From positions 1 to 12,382 of the forward strand of contig CALFRR010000118.1 in the NCBI GenBank assembly GCA_937919435.1: DNA of 12,382 nt, written 5' to 3'. The translations under genes and the position numbers were made by a program. Position 1 is the stretch's first letter, and each line of letters starts with the position of its first letter. A model generated the notes under the pieces. That model was not told where the DNA came from. It saw nothing but the letters and a program-made list of their open reading frames with translations, and did no database searches. The stretch comes from an uncultured Alphaproteobacteria bacterium. GTDB lineage: Bacteria; Pseudomonadota; Alphaproteobacteria; Rhizobiales; Ancalomicrobiaceae. Of the stretch, positions 1-6,541 are shown in pieces.

Positions 1-1568
1 GCGACCTGATCGCCGACTCGGTCGAGTACATGGTCAACGCGCACTGCGCCGACGCCATGGTCTGCATCTCCAACTGCGACAAGATCACCCCCGGCATGCT
101 GATGGCGGCGCTGCGCCTCAACATCCCGGCGGTGTTCGTCTCCGGCGGACCGATGGAGGCCGGCAAGGTGGTGCTGTCGACCGGCCAGACCAAGTCGGTC
201 GACCTGATCGACGCGATGATCGCGGCGGCCGACGACAAGGTCTCCGACGAGGACGTGAAGTCCTACGAGCGCTCGTCCTGCCCGACCTGCGGCTCCTGCT
301 CCGGCATGTTCACCGCCAATTCGATGAACTGCCTCGCCGAGGCGCTCGGTCTGGCGCTGCCCGGCAACGGCTCGCTGGTCGCCACCCACGCCGACCGCAA
401 GGCGCTGTTCCTGGAGGCCGGCCGGCTGATCGTCGACCTGTGCAAGCGGTACTACGAGAAGGACGACGCGAGCGTCCTGCCGCGTTCGATCGCCACCTTC
501 GGCGCCTTCGAGAACGCGATGACCCTCGACATCGCCATGGGCGGCTCGACCAACACGGTGCTGCATCTGCTCGCCGCGGCCCAGGAGGCCGGCGTCGACT
601 TCAGGATGTCCGACATCGACCGCCTGTCGCGGCGGGTGCCCTGCCTGTCGAAAGTGGCGCCGGCGGTGGCCGACATCCACATGGAGGACGTCCATCGGGC
701 CGGCGGCATCTTCGCCCTGCTCGGCGAACTCGACCGCGCCGGCCTGCTCACCACCGACATCCCGACCGTCCACGCCCCGACCCTGAAGGCGGCGATCGAG
801 CGCTGGGACGTGCTGCAGTCGAATTCGATCGCGGTCAGGACCTTCTACGCCGCCGCCCCCGGCGGTGTGCCGTCGATCCAGGCGTTCAGTCAGGACCGCC
901 GCTTCGACGATCTCGATCTCGACCGCAAGAAGGGCGTGATCCGTTCGAAGGCCAACGCCTATTCGCAGGACGGCGGCCTCGCCGTGCTCTACGGCAACAT
1001 CGCCCTCGACGGCTGCATCGTGAAGACCGCCGGCGTCGACGCCTCGATCCTGACCTTCGAAGGCCAGGTGAAGATCTACGAGAGCCAGGATGCGGCGGTC
1101 TCCGGCATCCTCGGTGGCGACGTGGTCGCCGGCGACGTGGTGGTCATCCGCTACGAAGGCCCGCGCGGCGGTCCCGGCATGCAGGAGATGCTCTATCCGA
1201 CCAGCTATCTGAAGTCGAAGGGGCTGGGCAAGGCCTGCGCCCTCCTGACCGACGGCCGCTTCTCCGGCGGCACTTCGGGTCTGTCGATCGGTCACGCCTC
1301 GCCGGAAGCGGCGGAAGGCGGCGCCATCGGTCTGGTCGAGGCGGGCGACCGCATCCGGATCGACATCCCGAATCGGAAGATCGAGCTGCTCGTCTCCGAC
1401 GAGGTCCTGGCGGCACGTCGGGCGGCGATGGAGGCGAAGGGCGCCGCCGCCTGGAAGCCGGCCGCACCGCGCACCCGCAAGGTCTCGGCGGCGCTCCGCG
1501 CCTATGCGGCGATGACCACCAGCGCCGCCCGCGGCGCGGTGCGCGACGTCACCCAGATCGAGCGCTGA
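1..1568 (+). CDS. ilvD: Dihydroxy-acid dehydratase IlvD, 5'-truncated by the window edge
   Basis: IlvD removes water from 2,3-dihydroxy-isovalerate and 2,3-dihydroxy-3-methylvalerate to give the 2-keto acid precursors of valine, leucine and isoleucine; it is a cytosolic iron-sulfur enzyme. The frame is open from base 3 and reads in-family from the edge (DLIADSVEYMVNAHC), so the ATG at 30 is internal and not the start. About 521 residues are present; family members have about 610, so roughly the first 90-100 residues, including the first cluster cysteine, lie to the left. Counting the Met at 30 as 1, the CISNCDKITPGM segment (C16 cluster ligand, D17 and K18 the metal-site Asp and usually carbamylated Lys) and the CPTCGSCSGM segment (residues 84-93) are intact. 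The C-terminal substrate-binding signature GTSGLSIGHASPEAAEGG is also present. The stop is TGA 1566-1568. No frameshift is seen. Confidence 0.97.
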   Translation, partial: DLIADSVEYMVNAHCADAMVCISNCDKITPGMLMAALRLNIPAVFVSGGPMEAGKVVLSTGQTKSVDLIDAMIAAADDKVSDEDVKSYERSSCPTCGSCSGMFTANSMNCLAEALGLALPGNGSLVATHADRKALFLEAGRLIVDLCKRYYEKDDASVLPRSIATFGAFENAMTLDIAMGGSTNTVLHLLAAAQEAGVDFRMSDIDRLSRRVPCLSKVAPAVADIHMEDVHRAGGIFALLGELDRAGLLTTDIPTVHAPTLKAAIERWDVLQSNSIAVRTFYAAAPGGVPSIQAFSQDRRFDDLDLDRKKGVIRSKANAYSQDGGLAVLYGNIALDGCIVKTAGVDASILTFEGQVKIYESQDAAVSGILGGDVVAGDVVVIRYEGPRGGPGMQEMLYPTSYLKSKGLGKACALLTDGRFSGGTSGLSIGHASPEAAEGGAIGLVEAGDRIRIDIPNRKIELLVSDEVLAARRAAMEAKGAAAWKPAAPRTRKVSAALRAYAAMTTSAARGAVRDVTQIER

Positions 1569-1576
1569 CCCCTCGG

Positions 1577-1594
1577 CGGCCGGTTCTCCGGCCG
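1577..1594 (+). terminator. Small GC-rich hairpin just after ilvD
   Basis: CGGCCGG (1577-1583) and CCGGCCG (1588-1594) form a perfect 7-bp stem around a TTCT loop, 8 bases after the ilvD stop codon. The tail is only TTCGGC, so this is not a classical intrinsic terminator. It may act with the larger hairpin just downstream or only protect the 3' end. Confidence 0.35.
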
Positions 1595-1613
1595 TTCGGC
1601 GACCCGGAAACGT

Positions 1614-1646
1614 GAACGGCGGGGACCGTGTCGGCCCCCGCCGTTC
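1614..1646. terminator. Hairpin between convergent ilvD and EF-hand gene, possible bidirectional terminator
   Basis: GAACGGCGGGG (1614-1624) pairs perfectly with CCCCGCCGTTC (1636-1646), giving an 11-bp stem and an 11-base loop. It lies between two genes whose 3' ends face each other, where a shared terminator is expected. Neither side has a long T run; in the minus direction the stem is followed by ACGTTTCC. Assignment as terminator is an inference from position and structure. Confidence 0.55.
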
Positions 1647-1684
1647 TGCGTCGCCCGTCCCAGGGGATTTTGGGGTGGTGGGTG

Positions 1685-2515
1685 TCAGGCGACGGACGAG
1701 AGGCCGCCGAGCAGCGACGACTGCTGCAGGCTCTGGCTGTCCTGCATGCGCATGTACGACTGCTGTAGCATCTGAGCGATGATCGAGGCGAAACTCGTCG
1801 AGTCGCCGCTCGAAGACGAAGAGTCGCTCGACCCCGTCTGCTGGCCCAGATAGCTGAGCAGTTCGTCGGCGGAGATCGTGCCGTCCTGGTTGAGATCGGC
1901 CGCCGAATAGCTCGACGACGATCCCGACGAATCCGACGAACCACCGGCCGCGGCCCCGCCGCCCGACGGAGGTGGCGGTGCGGAGGACTGCATCGCGCTG
2001 GTGAGCTCGTCCTCGCTGATCGAGCCGTCACTGTTGGTGTCGATCGACGAGAACAGCGACGACGCCGCGCTCGTCGAGTCCTCGGTGCTCGACGACGAAC
2101 CGTCGGACGCCGATGCGGAGTCCGGGGGCGGCGGGGGCGGCGGAGGCATGTTGGCCTTCATGAAGTCGCCGAGTTCGTCCTCGGTGATCGAACCGTCGCC
2201 GTCGGCGTCGATCGACGCGAAGGCGTCGGTCGCCGAGGAGGACGACGTGGTCGATCCGCCGTCCTCCTGCAGCGACAGCAGCGCATTGCGGGTCTCGTTG
2301 GAGAACTTGTCGAGGAAACTCGACAGTTCGCTCGACGACACCCCGCCGGAGGAGTCGGTGTCGAGCGCGGAGAACAGATCCTCGAGCGGGTTCTTCGCCG
2401 AGGTCTGCCCGGAGGACGAGGTCGAGGTGGTGCCGGCCGTCTCGGCGGTCGCCGTGGAGTTCGTCGAGCGCGGCCATTGGAGGCTCTGAAGAGCGGATGT
2501 CGCGGAACCGATCAT
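1685..2515 (-). CDS. Serine-rich four-EF-hand calcium-binding protein
   Basis: A 276-residue protein with four canonical EF-hand loops, so it probably binds calcium; its target and physiological role are unknown. The loops begin at D52 (DTDSSGGVSSSE), D103 (DADGDGSITEDE), D159 (DTNSDGSISEDE) and D207 (DLNQDGTISADE), each with the acidic or polar residues at positions 1, 3 and 5, Gly at 6 and Glu at 12. Between loops 2 and 3 is a run of eight prolines (124-131); a second short run (180-183) follows loop 3. Linkers are almost pure Ser/Thr/Gly/Ala/Asp. The C-terminus is Gln/Met/Leu-rich and ends GLSSVA. No signal peptide or membrane segment is visible, so export, if any, would need another route. 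The reading frame stays open far upstream, but the start is set at ATG 2515-2513: it has an AGAGG ribosome binding site at 2529-2525, nine bases away, and upstream codons look non-protein-like (Arg/Pro-rich). EF-hand proteins of this serine-rich type occur in Hyphomicrobiales. Confidence 0.88.
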   Translation of the reverse strand: MIGSATSALQSLQWPRSTNSTATAETAGTTSTSSSGQTSAKNPLEDLFSALDTDSSGGVSSSELSSFLDKFSNETRNALLSLQEDGGSTTSSSSATDAFASIDADGDGSITEDELGDFMKANMPPPPPPPPDSASASDGSSSSTEDSTSAASSLFSSIDTNSDGSISEDELTSAMQSSAPPPPSGGGAAAGGSSDSSGSSSSYSAADLNQDGTISADELLSYLGQQTGSSDSSSSSGDSTSFASIIAQMLQQSYMRMQDSQSLQQSSLLGGLSSVA

Positions 2516-2538
2516 GGGTTCGCACCTCTGGTCTGATG

Positions 2539-2568
2539 CCGTCCCGCGATCGAAAGCGATCGGGACGG
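2539..2568 (-). promoter_or_regulatory. Leader hairpin or operator palindrome just upstream of the EF-hand gene's RBS
   Basis: CCGTCCC (2539-2545) pairs with GGGACGG (2562-2568), and GATCG (2548-2552) with CGATC (2557-2561), around a 4-base loop; only a two-base GC bulge interrupts the 12-bp stem. It sits 10 bases upstream of the AGAGG ribosome binding site and 23 bases upstream of the ATG on the minus strand. The position suits an RNA leader structure that influences translation or mRNA stability, or a DNA operator. The structure is seen; any function is inferred. Confidence 0.45.
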
Positions 2569-2927
2569 TTCGGAAGGTCAAGAAGCGTGCCACCGCCACG
2601 AGTCTCAACGCTCGGAAAGAATTGTCGAATTTCAGAAACGAAAGAGAAACCTGGATCTTCTCCCCGCGCCGGTGCCCGGTGGTCGCGGCGACCCGGCCCC
2701 CCGCCCCGTCGGGACGCGCACGAGGGCCGATCGGTGCGCGCGACGCTCGAACTCGCGTGGAACGTGGTGATCGGAAGGGGCGACGCGCGATCGCGCGGTC
2801 GTCGTGGTCCCGGAGGCCGCGGTGCGGGCAGGCGCGTGGGGGCGGGATCCCTGGTCTCCGAGTGTTTCCGGATCGTCGTCCGCAGGACGCGTTCCGCGAT
2901 CGGGCGAACCGTCCGGCAGACGTCCTT

Positions 2928-2944
2928 CCGGCAGATCCTGCCGG
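2928..2944 (-). terminator. Short hairpin downstream of rlmE, weak terminator candidate
   Basis: CCGGCAG (2928-2934) and CTGCCGG (2938-2944) form a perfect 7-bp stem with a 3-base loop, 47 bases beyond the rlmE stop codon in the minus direction. No T run follows (next bases on the minus strand are AAGGACG). It is the only compact hairpin I see in that spot. Confidence 0.3.
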
Positions 2945-2991
2945 GCAGATCGTTCGTCCGGGCGGAAGTTGCCGACCTCGCCGAGAGTGGT

Positions 2992-3771
2992 TCAGGCGTC
3001 CTTGAGCGGCGGCATCCAGGCGCCCGGCGCCGCGTCGTCGGCCGTTGCGTCGTCGCTCTCGTCGAGCGCGACACCGCTGCCGCGGAAGCCCTTGGCGATC
3101 ACGTAGAGCTCGGCCGAATCCGCTCGGCTGGCCGGCGGCTTGATGTGGGCGACGGTGGTGAAGTCGCGCTTCAGGTTGGCCAGCAGCTCGCCCTCGGTGC
3201 CGCCGCGCAGCACCTTGGCGAGGAAGTGGCCGCCGGGCCGCAGCACCGTGCGGGCGAAGTCGATCGCCACTTCGCACAGATGCATGATCTTCAGATGGTC
3301 GGTCTTCTTGTGGCCGGTCGCCGGTGCCGCCATGTCGGAGAGCACGACGTCGGCCTTCTCGCCGCCGAGCGCCGCGTAGAGCACCGCCGGCGCGTCGTCG
3401 TCGAGGAAGTTCTTCTGCAGGAACACCGCGCCCGGCACGGTCGCCATTTCCAGGTAGTCGATGCCGACCACCCGCGGCGCCTCGTCGCGCGAGCGGACCT
3501 TCTCGGCGGCCACCTGACACCAGCCGCCCGGCGCGCAGCCGAGATCGACTACCCGGTTGCCGGGTTTCAGGATGTGGTACTTCTCGTCGATCTCGATCAG
3601 CTTGTAGGCGGCGCGCGACCGCCAGCCTTCCTTCTTCGACTTGACCACATAGGGGTCGTTCAACTGGCGTTGCAGCCAGCGGTTCGACGAGGCGGTCCGC
3701 CGTTTGGCGGTCTTCACCCGGACCTTGAGTGCCCGCGGCGCGCCGCCGTCCCCCTTGCCGCTGCCGCTCAC
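2992..3771 (-). CDS. rlmE: 23S rRNA (uridine2552-2'-O)-methyltransferase RlmE (FtsJ/RrmJ)
   Basis: RlmE uses S-adenosylmethionine to 2'-O-methylate U2552 (E. coli numbering) in the A loop of 23S rRNA, a late step in 50S subunit assembly. The 259-residue product has the SAM-binding motif VVDLGCAPGGW (74-84) and the full K-D-K-E catalytic set: K57 (RSRAAYKL), D146 (LSDMAAP), K186 (HFLAKVLRG) and E221 (SAELYVIAKG), matching K38, D124, K164 and E199 of the E. coli enzyme. It has about 18 extra basic N-terminal residues and a roughly 30-residue acidic C-terminal tail compared with E. coli (209 aa). The start GTG 3771-3769 is chosen because AGAGGAG (3784-3778) lies six bases upstream, and because the ppx stop TGA overlaps it (GTGA). 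The four-base overlap suggests translational coupling to ppx. Confidence 0.95.
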   Translation of the reverse strand: MSGSGKGDGGAPRALKVRVKTAKRRTASSNRWLQRQLNDPYVVKSKKEGWRSRAAYKLIEIDEKYHILKPGNRVVDLGCAPGGWCQVAAEKVRSRDEAPRVVGIDYLEMATVPGAVFLQKNFLDDDAPAVLYAALGGEKADVVLSDMAAPATGHKKTDHLKIMHLCEVAIDFARTVLRPGGHFLAKVLRGGTEGELLANLKRDFTTVAHIKPPASRADSAELYVIAKGFRGSGVALDESDDATADDAAPGAWMPPLKDA

Positions 3772-5369
3772 CGTCCGCTCCTCTCGCCACCGCGCCCCGG
3801 CCGCCGGCCGCGGCCCGACCGATACCACAATCCGTCGTCCATCATCAGCTCGGTGAGCATGCCCTCGCGCAGGCCGCGATCCGCCACCCGGAGCCGGCCG
3901 CAGCGCCAGCGCCGGCGGATCGCCTCCAGGATGGCGCATCCGGCCAGCACCAGATCGGCCCGGTCGATGCCGATGCAGGGATTGGCGACCCGATCGTCGA
4001 AGTCCATCTCGAGCAGCCGGTCGATCATCTCGCCGACCTGGTCGTCGGAGAGCCAGGTGCCGTCGACCCGGCGACGGTCGTAGCGCTTCAGGCCGAGGTG
4101 GACGCCGGCGAGCGTCGTCACCGTGCCGGAGGTGCCGACCATGTGGTAGCGCCCCGGCCCGAGCCGCGCCCCGAGGCCGGTCCAGTCGTCGAGCTCGGCG
4201 AGCATCGCGTCGACGTCGGCGACCATCGCCTCGAACACGCTCGCGCCGACCGAGACGCCGCCATGCCGTTCCGACAGGGTGACGACCCCGACCGGCAGCG
4301 AGGTCCAGGCGCGGATGTGGCGGGTCGGATCGCCGCCATGGCGCCGCCCCGGACCGAACTCCAGCCAGACCAGCTCCGACGAACCGCCGCCGATGTCGAA
4401 CAGCAGCGCGCCGTCCGCCGACCAGTCGATCAGATTGGCGCAACCGGCGACCGCCAGCCGAGCCTCGGTCTCCCGGGTCAGGATCTCCAGCCGGAGGCCG
4501 GTTTCCGCCTCGACCCGGTCGAGGAAGGCTTCGCCGTTCTCGGCCGCCCGGCAGGCTTCGGTGGCGACGAAGCGCGAGCGGACGATGCCGCGCCCGTCGA
4601 GCTTGCCGCGGCAGACCCGGAGCGCGTCGATCGCCCGGTCCTGGGCGGCGTCCGACAGGCGGCCGCTCTTCGACAGGCCCTCGCCGAGTCGGACGATCCG
4701 CGAGAAGGCGTCGACCACCCGGAAGCCGTGGTACCAGGGCTCGGCGACCAGCAGTCGGCAGTTGTTGGTGCCGAGATCGAGTGCCGCATAGAGCGGTCCG
4801 CTCGCCCGATGCCGGCGCGGTTCGCCTCCGGCGGCGGACGTCTCGACCGAGGCGTCCGCTCTCTCGTGGTCGAAGTGCGGCGCCGCGGCCTCGCCCGACG
4901 GCTTCGGGCGGGCGCGACCCGACGGATCGCCGAGGCCGCCGTCCGGCTCGCGTGTCGGCATCGCCGATTCGGCGGCCCGTCCGTTCGGCCGCGTCTCGCG
5001 GAGCCGGCCGTTCGCTTCGGGCCCGGCCCCGGAACGCTGGGGCGTCGCACGGCGGTCACCGGCGTCGCCCTCGTCGCGGCGATCGGGCCCGACGCCCGCG
5101 TCCGGTCCCGGCGCGGGCCGTGTCTCGCGGGGCGGGAGAGAGGCCGCGGTGCGATCTGCGTGTGTCTCGCCGCGGGCGGAGCGCGGATGCCCCGCCTCTG
5201 CCGAGCCGACCACGACGATCGGTAGGCAGGGCGCGGCGGTCGTTTCGCGGACATCACCGCTCTTCGACGTCGCCGTGGGCGACGTCTTCGACCCGGCCGC
5301 GGCCACGGAGGGCCAACGGGTCCGGCGTCCACGACGCTTTCGCCGACGATGTTTCGTCGGCTTCGTCAT
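3768..5369 (-). CDS. ppx: Ppx/GppA-family exopolyphosphatase with a long disordered N-terminal extension
   Basis: Family enzymes hydrolyse terminal phosphate from polyphosphate (Ppx) or pppGpp (GppA); the sequence does not say which substrate dominates. With the start used here the protein has 533 residues. Residues about 201-515 are the ASKHA-fold catalytic domain: phosphate-1 loop ALDLGTNNCRLL (206-217), the SRIVRLGEGL segment (223-232), phosphate-2 loop LFDIGGGSSELV (333-344), GTSGTVTTLAG (422-432) and VADRGLREGML (505-515). Residues 1-200 are low-complexity: an Arg/Lys-rich start (KHRRRKRRGRRTR), then Gly/Pro/Glu/Asp/Arg-rich sequence without fold signatures. The C-terminal 20 residues are again Arg/Gly-rich. 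The start is uncertain. ATG 5369 has only a weak ribosome binding site. TTG 5426 has GGAG at 5437-5434 with a 7-base gap and would add 19 residues. GTG 5480 lies only about 10 bases past the likely -10 box, leaving essentially no leader. The stop overlaps the rlmE start. Confidence 0.9.
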   Translation of the reverse strand: MTKPTKHRRRKRRGRRTRWPSVAAAGSKTSPTATSKSGDVRETTAAPCLPIVVVGSAEAGHPRSARGETHADRTAASLPPRETRPAPGPDAGVGPDRRDEGDAGDRRATPQRSGAGPEANGRLRETRPNGRAAESAMPTREPDGGLGDPSGRARPKPSGEAAAPHFDHERADASVETSAAGGEPRRHRASGPLYAALDLGTNNCRLLVAEPWYHGFRVVDAFSRIVRLGEGLSKSGRLSDAAQDRAIDALRVCRGKLDGRGIVRSRFVATEACRAAENGEAFLDRVEAETGLRLEILTRETEARLAVAGCANLIDWSADGALLFDIGGGSSELVWLEFGPGRRHGGDPTRHIRAWTSLPVGVVTLSERHGGVSVGASVFEAMVADVDAMLAELDDWTGLGARLGPGRYHMVGTSGTVTTLAGVHLGLKRYDRRRVDGTWLSDDQVGEMIDRLLEMDFDDRVANPCIGIDRADLVLAGCAILEAIRRRWRCGRLRVADRGLREGMLTELMMDDGLWYRSGRGRRPGRGGERSGR

Positions 5370-5489
5370 GGCGACGGCCACACCGGGACGATCCGCGGCG
5401 GGCGGTTCGTCTCCAGGATTGCTCAAGTTCGATCTCCGCGTCGCCGGCGCGAACTCGCGCGCGACGCCTCTGTCGGTCACGTTGGCACC

Positions 5490-5517
5490 AGTCTACCAGC
5501 GCGACGCGGCCTGACAA
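5490..5517 (-). promoter_or_regulatory. Sigma70-like promoter for ppx-rlmE
   Basis: On the minus strand TTGTCA (5517-5512, five of six matches to TTGACA) is followed after 16 bases by TAGACT (5495-5490, four of six to TATAAT). Transcription would begin near 5483, downstream of the hairpin that ends the rhamnose operon and upstream of ppx. A start there leaves a leader of about 55 bases to TTG 5426 or 115 bases to ATG 5369, and argues against GTG 5480 unless the mRNA is leaderless. Confidence 0.5.
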
Positions 5518-5534
5518 GCGGAAGTCGTGAAACG

Positions 5535-5566
5535 CTCGTCCGCCGGTGTCGGCCGGCGGGAACGAG
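5535..5566 (-). terminator. Hairpin terminator after rfbA
   Basis: CTCGTCCGCCGG (5535-5546) pairs with CCGGCGGGAACGAG (5553-5566), leaving a two-base bulge and a 6-base loop: about 12 paired bases, mostly G-C. It begins 31 bases past the rfbA stop in the minus direction and is followed by GCGTTTCAC. The location, between the rhamnose operon and the ppx promoter, fits an operon terminator with a short T tail. Confidence 0.55.
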
Positions 5567-5597
5567 GGGAGGCGGGAGGCGAGGGGAGGGCGCCGGC

Positions 5598-6500
5598 TCA
5601 GCGGATCGCCGTCGCGGCCCCCGGGGACGGCCCCTCGGTGCCGAGGAGACGGAAGAGGTACCGGCCGTAGGCGCTCTTGCCGAGGCCGACGGCGAGCCGC
5701 TCCAGGCCTGCGGAGTCGATGAAGCCCTGTCGCCAGGCGATCTCCTCCGGACAGCTCACCTTGAAACCCTGCCGACGTTCGAGCGTGGCGACGAACTCGG
5801 AGGCCTCCAGCATGCTCTCCGGGGTTCCGGTGTCGAGCCAGGCGAAGCCGCGCCCCATCGGCTGGACGTCGAGCTTGCCGCGTTCGAGGTAGGTCCGGTT
5901 GACGTCGGTGATCTCCAGTTCGCCGCGCGCCGAGGGTTTCAGGTTCGCGGCGATCTCGACGACGTCCGAATCGTAGAAATAGAGGCCGGTCACCGCCCAG
6001 CTCGACTTCGGCTTCGCGGGTTTCTCCTCGATCGACAGCGCCCGCATCCGCTCGTCGAACTCGACCACGCCGTAACGTTGCGGATCGGTGACGTGATAGG
6101 CGAAGACCGTCGCGCCTTCCGGCTGCGATCGCGCCTGCCGGAACATGTCGGTGATGCCGTGGCCATAGAAGATGTTGTCGCCGAGGATCAGGCAGTTGCG
6201 GCTCGACCCGACGAAATCGGCGCCGATCACGAAGGCCTGTGCCAGCCCGTCCGGTGACGGCTGTTCGGCGTAGGAGAGCGAGATCCCCCACTGCGACCCG
6301 TCGCCGAGCAGGCGTTGGAAGTGCGGCAGATCGGCGGGGGTCGAGATCAGCAGGATGTCGCGGATCCCCGCCAGCATCAGCGTCGACAGCGGATAGTAGA
6401 TCATCGGCTTGTCGTAGATCGGCATCAGCTGCTTCGACGTGACCAGCGTCATCGGATGCAGCCGGGTGCCGGCGCCGCCGGCCAGAACGATGCCCTTCAT
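5598..6500 (-). CDS. rfbA: Glucose-1-phosphate thymidylyltransferase RfbA (RmlA)
   Basis: RfbA joins glucose-1-phosphate and dTTP to make dTDP-glucose and pyrophosphate, the first step of dTDP-L-rhamnose synthesis. The product has 300 residues, close to the family's usual 290-300. It shows the nucleotide-binding motif GGAGTRLHPMT (8-18) followed by SKQLMPIYDKPMIYYPL (22-38), the metal-binding LGDN (107-110), EEKP (158-161), EITDVN (196-201) and WLDTGTP (221-227). The start is ATG 6500-6498 with GGGAG seven bases upstream. It is the last gene of the rfbCBDA operon, 41 bases after rfbD, and is followed by a hairpin terminator. The last 12 or so residues (GTEGPSPGAATA) are a weakly conserved tail. 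No key residue is missing. Confidence 0.97.
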   Translation of the reverse strand: MKGIVLAGGAGTRLHPMTLVTSKQLMPIYDKPMIYYPLSTLMLAGIRDILLISTPADLPHFQRLLGDGSQWGISLSYAEQPSPDGLAQAFVIGADFVGSSRNCLILGDNIFYGHGITDMFRQARSQPEGATVFAYHVTDPQRYGVVEFDERMRALSIEEKPAKPKSSWAVTGLYFYDSDVVEIAANLKPSARGELEITDVNRTYLERGKLDVQPMGRGFAWLDTGTPESMLEASEFVATLERRQGFKVSCPEEIAWRQGFIDSAGLERLAVGLGKSAYGRYLFRLLGTEGPSPGAATAIR

Positions 6501-6541
6501 GGTGAAACTCCCATCGGTTCGGGCGCTCGGCGAGGATTGCG

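Larger units (their letters stand above)
2516..2991. other. 476-bp gene-free interval between the EF-hand gene and rlmE
   Basis: No convincing coding sequence is seen on either strand; the open frames crossing it give Arg/Pro-rich, low-complexity translations. It should hold the EF-hand gene's promoter and leader and the 3' end of the ppx-rlmE transcript. Bases about 2615-2655 are clearly richer in A/T than everything around them, a plausible promoter zone for the minus-strand EF-hand gene. I cannot pick -35/-10 boxes with confidence. The interval also contains the hairpins listed separately and a 14-bp perfect palindrome CGCGCGATCGCGCG (2784-2797), which in DNA this GC-rich may be chance. 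Confidence 0.6.

Noticed and set aside
2012..2411. Repeated GTCGTC/CGACGA-type strings as a DNA repeat array
   Set aside because: They are explained by Ser/Asp-rich coding sequence and the internally repeated EF-hand modules.
2784..2797. 14-bp palindrome CGCGCGATCGCGCG as a regulatory site
   Set aside because: Self-complementary CG-rich strings are common by chance at this base composition, and it is not placed near a promoter or start codon.
2514..3005. Possible 163-residue plus-strand protein in the gap upstream of the EF-hand gene
   Set aside because: Begins inside the EF-hand start region, becomes Arg/Pro-rich and runs into the rlmE end. No supporting motif or good initiation signal.
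1685..3790. A single 701-codon open frame on the minus strand covering the EF-hand gene and extending through the rlmE region
   Set aside because: Only the last 276 codons look like protein. The upstream part is an Arg/Gly/Pro-rich shadow of rlmE and of non-coding DNA, and a good ribosome binding site marks ATG 2515.
2497..4083. Long plus-strand open frame opposite rlmE and the ppx end
   Set aside because: Translation is Arg/Ala/Pro-rich with no recognisable motif; the opposite strand carries well-conserved RlmE and Ppx. Long antisense frames are expected in DNA with strong G/C third-position bias.
3729..5225. 498-codon plus-strand open frame antisense to ppx
   Set aside because: Compositional shadow of ppx; no ribosome binding site or family signature.
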